Assembly: GCA_021806845.1 (NCBI GenBank)
Contig: JAKAPV010000106.1
Location: 1 to 9,550 of the forward strand
Length of the DNA: 9,550 nucleotides
Direction of reading: 5' to 3'
Origin: Bacillota bacterium
GTDB taxonomy: Bacteria > Bacillota > Sulfobacillia > JAJZYS01 > JAJYTV01
Made by a program: the position numbers and the translations under genes. The stretch's first letter is position 1; each line of letters begins with the position of its first letter. The notes beneath the pieces were generated by a model. The model searched no databases and was not told where the DNA came from. It saw nothing but the letters and a program-made list of their open reading frames with translations. This document shows, piece after piece, positions 1 through 6,540 of the stretch.

Positions 1-177
1 GTTTTGGCGCGCGAGTTCCCGCCCGATTGTCAGGGCGAGCCCGCGTGAGGAACGGTTGAGCTGTTGTGCAAGGTCTTGCGCGAGGTCACGGATTTGTGCT
101 CCCTCGCGAACCTTGCCGGTTGCCTTGCGGATCTCTGAAATCTCATCTTCGGTATACGGACCTGTACGGACCGGCAC
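1..177 (-). CDS. 5' part of a small charged protein, possible Myb/SANT-like regulator (runs off left edge)
   Basis: The minus strand is open without a stop from a GTG at 177-175 to the window edge, giving 59 residues that start M-P-V-R-T-G-P-Y-T-E-D-E. The start is supported by a strong Shine-Dalgarno AAGGGGG (plus 185-191) seven bases before the GTG. The residues look like real protein: an aromatic/acidic YTEDE start, then helical stretches with a VREGAQIRDLAQDLAQQLNR segment and a basic GLALTIGRELARQ helix. The pattern aromatic-T-x-E-D-E, then I-R-E-G-like, then L-N-R-[ST], recalls RsfA/Myb-like DNA-binding proteins of Bacillales. That likeness is from memory and weak; a plain hypothetical protein is equally possible. 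The gene diverges from the SpoIID-like gene. The C-terminal part is outside the window. Confidence 0.62.
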   Translation of the reverse strand, partial: MPVRTGPYTEDEISEIRKATGKVREGAQIRDLAQDLAQQLNRSSRGLALTIGRELARQN

Positions 178-194
178 GGCAGAGCCCCCTTCAC

Positions 195-222
195 GTTTTA
201 CACCCGCAGTATGCGCAGTCAA
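195..222 (-). promoter_or_regulatory. candidate promoter for the left-edge gene
   Basis: On the minus strand, TTGACT (plus 217-222) is followed after 16 bases by TAAAAC (plus 195-200). The -35 box is good but the -10 box matches only 4 of 6 bases. It lies so close to the ribosome binding site at 185-191 that a transcript would have almost no leader. A different promoter further upstream in the AT-richer stretch 225-300 is possible. Confidence 0.25.
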
Positions 223-471
223 TACAATACCCCATACATTGTTCTGTGTCTATTCAATCGATTCGCTAAAAGAGATGCAGTACCTTCCTGAAAAAACTTG
301 TCCTCGCACGTCAGCAGACGACAGAACAACTAGACTTTGTCGATTGGCGTCATGGCATGTCCAGGACAATTGGACAACCAAAAGTGAACATTTCATACGA
401 GTTATGAAACTTCTGTGTGCGCAGACCACCTCGGCTGTCATGCGATGTGGCGTGCGCGGGGCTCTGCAATA

Positions 472-507
472 CGCGGCACTGTGCGGGTGATAGACCCGCG
501 GCACTGT
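472..507. repeat. 11-bp direct repeat CGCGGCACTGT flanking a hairpin
   Basis: CGCGGCACTGT is present at 472-482 and again at 497-507. The sequence between them contains the perfect GCGGGT-gatag-ACCCGC hairpin. The second copy can also pair with GTGCCGC near 518-524, so the two copies could compete for one partner strand in a leader RNA. The function is unknown. Confidence 0.5.
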
Positions 508-641
508 TTGGACGGCGGTGCCGCAGGGGCGCCGCAGCGGTTCGCGCCGCCGCTCGAAATCCGGTCTGCGGCCCTCAGGAATCCCGCCGATTCTAACCGA
601 CTCCGACAGGGAAGCGCGGGAACGCTGTCGAAGGCGCGCAT

Positions 642-2366
642 ATGGGCAAGCCGTGGAAGGCGCTCGCCGCGATCGCCTTGGCCGGAGGACTCCTCCTGCC
701 GGGGGCGGGGGCGACGGCGCAGGGTACTGTGTCGATCCGCGTCGGTCTCTACTACAGTTCGAGCGCCTTGACAGCCGCAACGCTGCAGCCGGCGGGGCCG
801 AGCGCCAATGTCACATACACGGAGGGCGGCGCCCTGGCGGAACTGCCGGGTCAAAGCTACGTACGCGATTTCGCCTACAGGGACCTCGTGCTCGCAACGA
901 CCGACCTGTCCGCAGGGCAGGCCGAGGTCGCAGCCATCTACTCGAAGAGCCTTCCGGCCTATCTAGAGCAGCTGCCCAGCGGCAGCTATGACGTGTACAG
1001 CGGGCCCTACGCGACCGAAAGCGCGGCAGCGTCCGCGGCAGCGACACTGCCGGGCGCCACGGTCCTCGGTCCGTACGGGGTGCTCGTGCCCGGCCAGGCA
1101 AGCGTTTCCGCCGCGCAGGCGACCGCGCTCGCGATCGCTCAGAGCGGCCAGACTGCCTACCCGATCATGCTGTCGCAGGGCGGCTTCGGCGTATTCGTCG
1201 GCGGCTTCGCGTCGGCGGCCCAGGCGCAGACACTGCTTGCCACACTGCAGCCGCAGTATCCGACCGCAACCCTCTACAACCCGACCGGCGGCGAGCTCGA
1301 GGTGCAGCTGCCGTCGGCGGCGGCCGCCTTCCTCGTCGAGAGCGCCCAGGGGCTGCAGGTGCAGGGTGACCAGGGCGTTGTGGCGATCCAGGGCAAGGCG
1401 TACCGCGGGTCGCTGACCTTCACGCTGCTGGGAACCGCGCTCGAGGTGGTGGACACGCTGCCGCTCGAGCAGTACCTGTACGGGGTCGTGCCGTCGGAGA
1501 TGCCGGCGAGCTGGTCTCCGGCCGCGCTGGAGACGCAGGCCGTCGCAAGCCGCACCTATGCGCTCTACCAGATCCAGCACGCGAGCTCCCAAAGCCTCTT
1601 CGACGTCTACCCGAACACGTATAGCCAGGCGTACGGAGGCTACGCGGCGGAGCAGCCCTCCTCCAACGCTGCGGTGGATGCGACCGCCAACATCGTCATG
1701 ACCTACGCGGGCCAGCCGATCGACGCCGTGTTCTCCGCGGACTCCGGCGGCGCGACGGAGGATGCCCAGAACGTCTGGGGCACCGCAGTGCCGTACCTGC
1801 AGGGCGTGGATGAACTGCCGGGCTACCAGCCCACCACCTGGGTGATTACGTATACCGCCCAGCAGATCGCGAACTTCGTGACCGCCTGGAGTGGACAGAA
1901 CATCGGAACGCTGCAGCAGGTCGGGCTCCAGGGCACGCAGCAGACGTTCTCCGGCCGGCCGCTGGATGTGCAGTTCACGGGCAGTGCCGGCCAGTACGTC
2001 GTCTGGCGCGACAGCATCCGCGGACTGCTGCGCCTGCCGTCGACCCTCTTCACGCTGACATCGGACGGACAGGTCTACGTAGAGGGTGCGGACGGGATCC
2101 AGACGCTCTCCAGCCTTTCGGGAGCGGTGGCGCAGTCGGCGGCGGGAACGGGCGCTTTGCCGGCGACCGTGCAGGCGGAGGGCGCGAGCGGTGCGACAGC
2201 ATCCTACCCGCTCGTGGCGACGACCTACACTCTAGACGGGCGGGGCAACGGCCACGGCGTCGGCATGAGCCAGGACGGGGCGCAGTACATGGCGACGCAG
2301 GGGTACACCTACCAGGCGATCCTCAGCCACTACTACACCGGCGTGACGTTCTCCCCGGACAACTGA
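642..2366 (+). CDS. Secreted SPOR-repeat SpoIID/LytB-domain protein
   Basis: This 574-residue protein is probably exported and acts on peptidoglycan. A basic start (MGKPWK) and hydrophobic run to about residue 20 end in a signal-peptidase-like A-T-A site at residues 24-26. Two SPOR-like repeats follow, at about 104-148 (SYDVYSGPYATESAA) and 173-210 (FGVFVGGFASAAQAQ); SPOR domains bind peptidoglycan. The SpoIID domain follows: LEQYLYGVVPSEMPASW, whose Glu286 aligns with the catalytic Glu of SpoIID lytic transglycosylases, then QAVASRTYA, the SADSGGATED region, and GRGNGHGVGMSQDGAQ near 533-548. SpoIID itself cuts glycan strands during spore engulfment. LytB-type relatives with extra domains are common outside sporulation, so the exact role is open. 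The start is supported by GAAGG seven bases before the ATG and by the signal peptide. The 3' end overlaps otsA tail-to-tail by 34 bp. No T-rich terminator was seen. Confidence 0.93.
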   Translation: MGKPWKALAAIALAGGLLLPGAGATAQGTVSIRVGLYYSSSALTAATLQPAGPSANVTYTEGGALAELPGQSYVRDFAYRDLVLATTDLSAGQAEVAAIYSKSLPAYLEQLPSGSYDVYSGPYATESAAASAAATLPGATVLGPYGVLVPGQASVSAAQATALAIAQSGQTAYPIMLSQGGFGVFVGGFASAAQAQTLLATLQPQYPTATLYNPTGGELEVQLPSAAAAFLVESAQGLQVQGDQGVVAIQGKAYRGSLTFTLLGTALEVVDTLPLEQYLYGVVPSEMPASWSPAALETQAVASRTYALYQIQHASSQSLFDVYPNTYSQAYGGYAAEQPSSNAAVDATANIVMTYAGQPIDAVFSADSGGATEDAQNVWGTAVPYLQGVDELPGYQPTTWVITYTAQQIANFVTAWSGQNIGTLQQVGLQGTQQTFSGRPLDVQFTGSAGQYVVWRDSIRGLLRLPSTLFTLTSDGQVYVEGADGIQTLSSLSGAVAQSAAGTGALPATVQAEGASGATASYPLVATTYTLDGRGNGHGVGMSQDGAQYMATQGYTYQAILSHYYTGVTFSPDN

Positions 2367-3829
2367 GGCGCTGCCTCGTGCAGTCCGCGCAAGACGCGCT
2401 CGAGCCACGTATGGATCGTGTTGGCTGCGACGGCGGCGCGCAGCTTCGCCATCCGCCGCTCCCGCTCCTCTGGCGATGAAAAGAGCGCCCGCGCGAGTCC
2501 CTCGGCCACGCGCTCGGGGCTGAGCGGAGATAGCGGGAAGGCGTCGCGCAGCTCCTGGTAGGCGCCGGCCGTCTCGCTGAGGCAGAGCGCGCCTTCCCCG
2601 TCCACGCGCGCCGCGACGTACTCCTTCGCGACGAGGTTGAGCCCGTCGTACAGCGAGGAGACGACGGCTACGTCGGCGAGGCGGTAGAGGGCGACGAGCT
2701 GATCCAGCGTCAGGTTGCGCTCCACGAGCCGCACCGGGCGCCAGCCGGGGCGTCCGTAGCGGCGGTTGATGTCGCTTACGCGGCGGCGCACGGCGATCGC
2801 CAGGCGCCGGTAGTCCCGGATCTCGGTTCGGGTCGGGACCCCGACCTGCAGGAACTGTACCCTGCCGTGCAGCGAAGGGTAGCGGGCCAGCAGGCGTGTG
2901 AAGCCGTCGAGGCGCGCCGGAATGCCCTTCGTGTAGTCGAGCCGGTCGACGCCGAGCAGCAGCGAGGCGTCCTGCAGGCCGAGCCGCGAGCGCAGCTTCT
3001 CGATGCGCTCGCGGGTCACCGGGGCGCGCGCGATCTCCTCGACCCGCGCCGTGTCGATCGAGATGGGCACGGCCGCAAGCCTCGTGACCCGTCCCTGATA
3101 CAGGAGGCGCACCCCGTCCGCATCGCGCATCATGCGCGCGCCGAGCTCCTTGCGGGCCGCGGCGGCGAAGGCGTCCACGGAGTCATCGGTCTGGAAGCCG
3201 AGCCAGTCCGCTTGGAGCAGCCCTTGCAGCAGTAGGCGGCGCTCCGGCAAGAGGCGCAGCACGACGGTCGGCGGCCAGGGGATGTGCCAGAAATGCGCGA
3301 TCGGCCCGGTGTAGCCGAGCCCCCGCAGGTAGCCGGGGACCATCGCGAGCTGGTAGTCGTGCAGGAACACGATGTCCTCCGGCTTCGCAACCTTCGCAAT
3401 GCGCTCCGCGAACAAGCGGTTCACGTGCCGGTACGAACTCCAGTCGCTCGGGCGGAAGTGCGCCCGCTCGACGAGGTTGTGGCATAGCGGCCAGAGGCCG
3501 GCGTTGGCGTAGCCGGAGTAGTATGCGCGGTACGTCTCCACGGGGACTCCGAGCACTTCCACCGCGTAGCGCGGAGCCTCCGGGGGGACGCGGAGATCCT
3601 GCCCCTCACCGGGCTGCGCTGCGATCCATACCCCTCCGAACCCCTGCATCAGCGGGTCGAGCGCGGCAGTCAGGCCCCCGGCCGGGCGCTCCCAGCGCGG
3701 CTCCCCGTCGGGGCCCAGCGAGCGGCGGTAGGGTGCCCGGTTGGCAGCCACGATCAGGCGTGCCCCAGGAAACAGCTCGTGCATCGCATTCGCTGCGGCC
3801 GACGCTCCGCTCGTGTGACGTACGGCCAT
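2333..3829 (-). CDS. otsA: Trehalose-6-phosphate synthase (GT20)
   Basis: OtsA joins the glucose of a nucleotide sugar (usually UDP-glucose) to glucose-6-phosphate, giving trehalose-6-phosphate in the cytoplasm. The product has 498 residues, against about 470-475 for E. coli OtsA; the excess is an N-terminal extension of about 22 residues and a longer tail. Family motifs are in order: LIVAANRAPY (25-34), RPAGGLTAALDPL (48-60) with the Gly-Gly sugar loop, LHDYQL (156-161), FWHIPWP (180-186), GVDRLDYTKGI (293-303) with the Arg296/Lys301 phosphate-binding pair, and SLYDGLNLVAKEY (392-404) with Asp395 and Glu403. All expected active-site residues that I can place are present. The ATG is preceded by GGGAGGT six to seven bases away. 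Control appears to be through its own promoter, a c-di-AMP riboswitch and a terminator in the 303-bp leader. No trehalose-6-phosphate phosphatase gene (otsB) lies in the window. Confidence 0.96.
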   Translation of the reverse strand: MAVRHTSGASAAANAMHELFPGARLIVAANRAPYRRSLGPDGEPRWERPAGGLTAALDPLMQGFGGVWIAAQPGEGQDLRVPPEAPRYAVEVLGVPVETYRAYYSGYANAGLWPLCHNLVERAHFRPSDWSSYRHVNRLFAERIAKVAKPEDIVFLHDYQLAMVPGYLRGLGYTGPIAHFWHIPWPPTVVLRLLPERRLLLQGLLQADWLGFQTDDSVDAFAAAARKELGARMMRDADGVRLLYQGRVTRLAAVPISIDTARVEEIARAPVTRERIEKLRSRLGLQDASLLLGVDRLDYTKGIPARLDGFTRLLARYPSLHGRVQFLQVGVPTRTEIRDYRRLAIAVRRRVSDINRRYGRPGWRPVRLVERNLTLDQLVALYRLADVAVVSSLYDGLNLVAKEYVAARVDGEGALCLSETAGAYQELRDAFPLSPLSPERVAEGLARALFSSPEERERRMAKLRAAVAANTIHTWLERVLRGLHEAAPQLSGENVTPV

Positions 3830-3851
3830 GGTCAGACCTCCCTAGCCCTGT

Positions 3852-3890
3852 AGAAAACGGGCCGCCCTGGATGCTCCAGAGCGGTCCGCC
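3852..3890 (-). terminator. Intrinsic terminator in the otsA leader (riboswitch expression platform)
   Basis: Read on the minus strand, a stem is formed by CTGGA/TCCAG around a GCA loop. It is extended by CCGCT/GGCGG (one G-T pair) and CGG/CCG beyond an A-C mismatch, and followed at once by TTTTCT. It ends about 10 bases before the otsA Shine-Dalgarno and after the aptamer, the position expected for an attenuator controlled by the riboswitch. No gene ends nearby that would need a terminator here. Confidence 0.85.
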
Positions 3891-3941
3891 CATAAACCTT
3901 TCCTCGGGACACGCAGAAGGTGCGGGTCACCCTCCACTTCC

Positions 3942-4058
3942 ATGGCTTGCGAGGTTAGCTGTCGGGCTCGGGTAGAAGCACAACCCGGCTCGCGCGATGC
4001 GAGCTTCGCCCCAGGGCGGTCTGGTTCCCCCGCTCCACTCACGTGGATTCAGCCGATC
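3942..4058 (-). promoter_or_regulatory. c-di-AMP riboswitch (ydaO/yuaA type) upstream of otsA
   Basis: On the minus strand the leader carries the hallmark blocks of the ydaO aptamer in the right order: GGCTGAATCC (plus 4045-4054), a CCAC-GTGA-GTGG hairpin, GAGCGGGGGAACCAG (plus 4021-4035), CCTGGGGCGAAGC (plus 4003-4015), a GCTCGC/GCGAGC hairpin (3988-4004), and GCCCGACAGCTAACCTCGC (plus 3949-3967) followed by AAGCC. The closing P1 helix is GGCT with AGCC. The 3' block is nearly identical to the consensus I remember from B. subtilis ydaO. Members of this class bind cyclic di-AMP and usually stop transcription of potassium-uptake, osmolyte and wall-hydrolase genes. Here a terminator follows, so c-di-AMP binding is expected to turn otsA off. 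The direction of the effect is inferred from the family. Confidence 0.93.
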
Positions 4059-4079
4059 AGAGCGACTCCCGATACGGTT

Positions 4080-4109
4080 ATGCTACCAGACTAGGTACAC
4101 AGTGGTCAA
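4080..4109 (-). promoter_or_regulatory. Promoter for the otsA leader (sigma-A type, extended -10)
   Basis: On the minus strand, TTGACC (plus 4104-4109) is followed after 18 bases by TAGCAT (plus 4080-4085), with a TGG extension directly before the -10 box. Transcription would begin near 4073, about 20 bases before the riboswitch aptamer. This gives otsA its own transcript, separate from the GH15 gene upstream. Confidence 0.6.
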
Positions 4110-4129
4110 AGTTGCTTGTCTGGCAACTT
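4109..4129 (-). terminator. Possible weak terminator after the GH15 gene
   Basis: A perfect 7-bp stem AAGTTGC/GCAACTT with a 7-base loop begins four bases after the GH15 stop codon on the minus strand. The only T-run after it is a short TTT inside the stem end, and it overlaps the -35 box of the otsA promoter. It may be a weak terminator, mark the mRNA 3' end, or be an operator. GH15 transcripts could read through into the otsA leader. Confidence 0.4.
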
Positions 4130-4132
4130 CAC

Positions 4133-5923
4133 TCAGGGCGCCGGCACCTGCGGGGGGTCAAGGTCGCGAAGGCGCGGCAAGGCGGCACCGCGGCGGAGTT
4201 CCGCGACCGCTGCCGCAAAACCGGCATGGGGGAAGAGCTGAGGGAAGTTGCCGCGCTGCTCGCCTTCCTGCGGGTCGACGTGCTCGCCCCAGAGCAGGAG
4301 CGGCGTCGCCGAGGCGACCAGGCGTTCCAGCGTGGCCGCGGCGCGCGGCAGTTCGCCGCTGCGCAGGTACGTGCGCGCCAGCCACGTGCTCCCGAGCGTG
4401 AAGGGGTGCCGGGCCGTACCCATCTCGTCCGCGCGGTAGCGGTAGACGAGTCCGTCCTCCACGAGATCCCTTTCGATGGCCGCGAGGGTCCGCTGCCAGC
4501 GCGGGTCGTCCGGCGACGCAAACCCATAGAGCGGCAGGCAAAGCAGGGCTGCGTCCACGTTCGGAAGTCCGACGCCCTGCGTGTAGCGCCCGAGGTCCGG
4601 GTCGTAGCAGAGCGCATGGACGTCCGCTGCGACGTCGTGTGCCGCTTCGGCCCAGCGGCGCGCGACGTCTTCACGCCCGACGAGGCGGCCAAGGTGGACA
4701 CCCGTCTGGATGGCCACCCAGCAGAGGACGAGGGAATGGGTGTAGCGCTGCGGCGTGCCCCGGAACTCCCAGAGGCTTGCATCCGGACGCTGCCAGTTTT
4801 CGGTGGACCAGGTCACGAGCCGTTCGATGGCCCACCACTTTTCACGCACGAAATCCACGTCATTGCTCTCACGCACATAGCGCCAGATCGCCCAGAGGAG
4901 ATCGCCTTCCACATCGAGCTGGAGCTGGGCGGACGCGGCGTTGCCGACGCGCACCGGCCGGCTGCCGCGGTGCCCGGAGAGCCAGCGCAGTTCGCGCTCG
5001 CCGAGGCTGAAGGTGCCGTCGATGCGCATGAAGGGGGAGAGAAACGGTTTTCCCGTCATCTGCACGGCACCTAGCAGGAAGTCGATGAGACGCCGGGCGG
5101 CGGACATGTCGCCGACGAGCTGAAAGGCCTCCGCAGCGTATGAGGCATCGCGTACCCAGACGAAGCGATAGTCCCAGTTGCGCGTTCCGCCGAGCTGCTC
5201 CGGCAGGCTCGTGCTGGGCGCCGCAAGCACCGCGCCGCTGGCCCGGGAGGTGAGGCCGCGCATCGTCAGGACGGAACGTTCGAACGCGGCCCCGAGCGGC
5301 CCCGGAATTGATGGCAGGGGTGCGCTCCGCCAGTAGTGCACGGCGTCGCGGAGCGTTTGCTCGGGATCGTCGTCGAGTTCCAGGAGCTGTTCGCGCTCCT
5401 TCTCGAGATCGGGCGTGTAGCGCAGGACGAGTTCGTATTCCCCCGGCGGCAGGAGCCAGCGCTCACGGTCGATCGGACCCGGATGGGAGCCGCGCAGGAA
5501 GAGCAGTACGGCTGCCGTATCCTGCGGGTCGCGGTAGATCGCGCCGTCGGCGAGCTCCTCGTGCGCCGCGAGGGATTGGCCGTAGCGGAAGCGCGGCCGG
5601 CATTCCACGATCAGGGGCACGTCGCTGCGCACGAGGCGGCGCAGTTCCGCCCGCCCGATCACGAGGTAGTCGGTGATCGTGGCGTTGCCGGACGGCGTCT
5701 GCAGACGCGTTTCCAGCACGTTGGTGCCGGGTACGTACGACTGATCTGCGCGGAACGATGTCTCCGGTCGCAGCGCGAAATACCCTCCGACCTCGTCGTC
5801 GAGCATCCGGCTGACAACGGCGTCGGAATCGAACTGCGGCAAGGGCAGCCATTCGATCGAACCATGCGTTGAGACGAGGGCAGCGGTCTGCCCATTGGAA
5901 ATGAACCCATAAAAGTGTTTCAA
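4133..5923 (-). CDS. Glycoside hydrolase family 15 protein (glucoamylase/trehalase-like)
   Basis: This 596-residue, apparently cytoplasmic enzyme (no signal peptide) belongs to the bacterial/archaeal GH15 group, which releases glucose from alpha-glucans or, in some members, from trehalose. The N-terminal beta domain begins YGFISNGQTAALVSTHGSIEWLPLPQFDSDAVV (about 5-37). The (alpha/alpha)6 domain carries GTRNWDYRFVWVRDASY (246-262), PDASLWEFRG with Glu386 as probable catalytic acid, and LWGEHVDPQEGEQRGNFPQLFPHAG (544-568) with Glu547 as probable base; both glutamates are present. The start is TTG, set by TAAGGAG (plus 5931-5937) seven bases upstream; MKHFYGFI is a typical family N-terminus. 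It lies 303 bp upstream of otsA on the same strand. GH15-otsA pairing suggests trehalose turnover, and GH15 trehalases are known in archaea and mycobacteria, but sequence alone does not separate trehalase from glucoamylase. Confidence 0.93.
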   Translation of the reverse strand: MKHFYGFISNGQTAALVSTHGSIEWLPLPQFDSDAVVSRMLDDEVGGYFALRPETSFRADQSYVPGTNVLETRLQTPSGNATITDYLVIGRAELRRLVRSDVPLIVECRPRFRYGQSLAAHEELADGAIYRDPQDTAAVLLFLRGSHPGPIDRERWLLPPGEYELVLRYTPDLEKEREQLLELDDDPEQTLRDAVHYWRSAPLPSIPGPLGAAFERSVLTMRGLTSRASGAVLAAPSTSLPEQLGGTRNWDYRFVWVRDASYAAEAFQLVGDMSAARRLIDFLLGAVQMTGKPFLSPFMRIDGTFSLGERELRWLSGHRGSRPVRVGNAASAQLQLDVEGDLLWAIWRYVRESNDVDFVREKWWAIERLVTWSTENWQRPDASLWEFRGTPQRYTHSLVLCWVAIQTGVHLGRLVGREDVARRWAEAAHDVAADVHALCYDPDLGRYTQGVGLPNVDAALLCLPLYGFASPDDPRWQRTLAAIERDLVEDGLVYRYRADEMGTARHPFTLGSTWLARTYLRSGELPRAAATLERLVASATPLLLWGEHVDPQEGEQRGNFPQLFPHAGFAAAVAELRRGAALPRLRDLDPPQVPAP

Positions 5924-5960
5924 CGGTGTTCTCCTTAACAGCTGATCGTCGGTTGCCCTT

Positions 5961-5990
5961 AGTCTATCCGCCGCATGGCGCGGGCGACAA
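5961..5990 (-). promoter_or_regulatory. Candidate promoter for the GH15 gene
   Basis: On the minus strand, TTGTCG (plus 5985-5990) is followed after 18 bases by TAGACT (plus 5961-5966), about 24 bases before the TAAGGAG ribosome binding site. Both boxes are partial matches (4 of 6), but the distance to the gene is sensible and the region is otherwise GC-rich. Confidence 0.4.
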
Positions 5991-6073
5991 CGAAGGCGCA
6001 GGAGAGGTGCCGCCGCAGTCCGCCAGAACCGTCGCGCAAAGCCTAACCATGTGATTGCGGGGAGGTGCGCTTC

Positions 6074-6493
6074 ATGAGAGCGCTGCTTGGGCTTGCAGCC
6101 GCCGCCTGTCTTGCCGCAGGCAGCTGTTCACCCGCTGTTCCGTCGATGACGGCGGAGGCCGGCGGAGTGAACCTCGCCGCCGTCGTCAACGGCTACACCT
6201 GGAGCGGCCTCGGCGGCACGACGATCGCGGACGCCGCGAGCGATCCGGCCCACGGCCTCAAGGTGTATCGGGGGTCCAGGGGTGCGATCGTGCGACTTTC
6301 GTTCTCGCAGCCGCCGAGCGCAGTCGATCTCACGGAATGGCGGGGCCCGAGGGCTGTCGGCAAGCGGGCGGTCCGGCATCTCGCATTCGCGCTCCCGCGC
6401 CTCCCGGGGACCTACACATACGAAGTCAACGACCTCCACCTGAAGTCGGAGGCTTGCAGAAAGGCTGTGGGCCTTCCGCGTGCGGCGGGCTGA
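6074..6493 (+). pseudogene. Small lipoprotein gene, 5' part, interrupted by the tnpB element
   Basis: The ATG at 6074 follows GGGGAGG by eight bases; a GTG at 6065 in the same frame lies inside that ribosome binding site and is less likely. The product starts MRALLGLAAAACLAAGSCSP, a short lipoprotein signal with an AGSC lipobox, so it is probably anchored to the outer face of the membrane. Residues up to about 117 (ending PGTYTYE, 6424) are native. They resemble small Bacillales lipoproteins with an all-beta fold and a W...GA-x-[IV]-x-[LF]-x-F...PG-x-Y-x-Y pattern; the function is unknown. From 6425 to the stop at 6493 the frame reads into the insertion element, replacing the last native strand by 23 foreign residues. 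The lost 3' part is at 7630-7686. It diverges from the GH15 gene. Confidence 0.8.
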
Positions 6494-6540
6494 CAGCCGC
6501 CCTGCTCGCGATATTGCGAGCAGCGATGGTGTCGGCGGGC
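6425..6540 (-). ncRNA. Predicted right-end RNA (reRNA/omega RNA) scaffold of TnpB
   Basis: In characterised TnpB elements the guide RNA is made from the 3' end of tnpB through the right end, and the guide is the flanking host DNA. Here that stretch has two stable hairpins: CTGCTCGC/GCGAGCAG with a 6-base loop (plus 6502-6523) and the terminal CCTCC...GGAGG stem (plus 6433-6452). The predicted guide begins at 6424 and reads TTCGTATGTGTAGGTC on the minus strand (6424 down to 6409). The 5' limit of the RNA is a guess. Confidence 0.5.

Larger units (their letters stand above)
178..641. other. 464-bp intergenic region: AT-richer divergent control region, then GC-rich structured leader
   Basis: I see no convincing gene here on either strand; the open frames are antisense or out-of-frame readings rich in Arg and Pro. 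Positions 178-410 are clearly richer in A/T than the genes around them and would suit promoters for both diverging genes. Positions 470-641 are very GC-rich and can fold: a perfect 6-bp stem GCGGGT/ACCCGC (483-499 region), a 7-bp stem GCGGCAC/GTGCCGC (498-524 region) and CGACAG/CTGTCG just before the start codon (around 603-630). An 11-bp direct repeat CGCGGCACTGT occurs at 472-482 and 497-507. I do not recognise a known riboswitch class. Confidence 0.5.

Noticed and set aside
560..641. Second ydaO-type riboswitch before the SpoIID-like gene (a TCCGACAG match)
   Set aside because: The GGGGGAACC and CTAACCTCG blocks and the correct order are missing; only a short string resembles the aptamer end.
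250..854. Overlapping open frames on both strands in the leader of the SpoIID-like gene
   Set aside because: Their sequences are Arg/Pro/Ser-rich, mutually overlapping, and run into the coding region in the wrong frame; no ribosome site supports them.
4043..5074. 343-residue plus-strand open frame
   Set aside because: It is antisense to the GH15 gene, whose catalytic motifs are clear; the plus frame is Arg/Ala/Pro/Gly-rich with no motif and begins inside the otsA promoter/riboswitch region.
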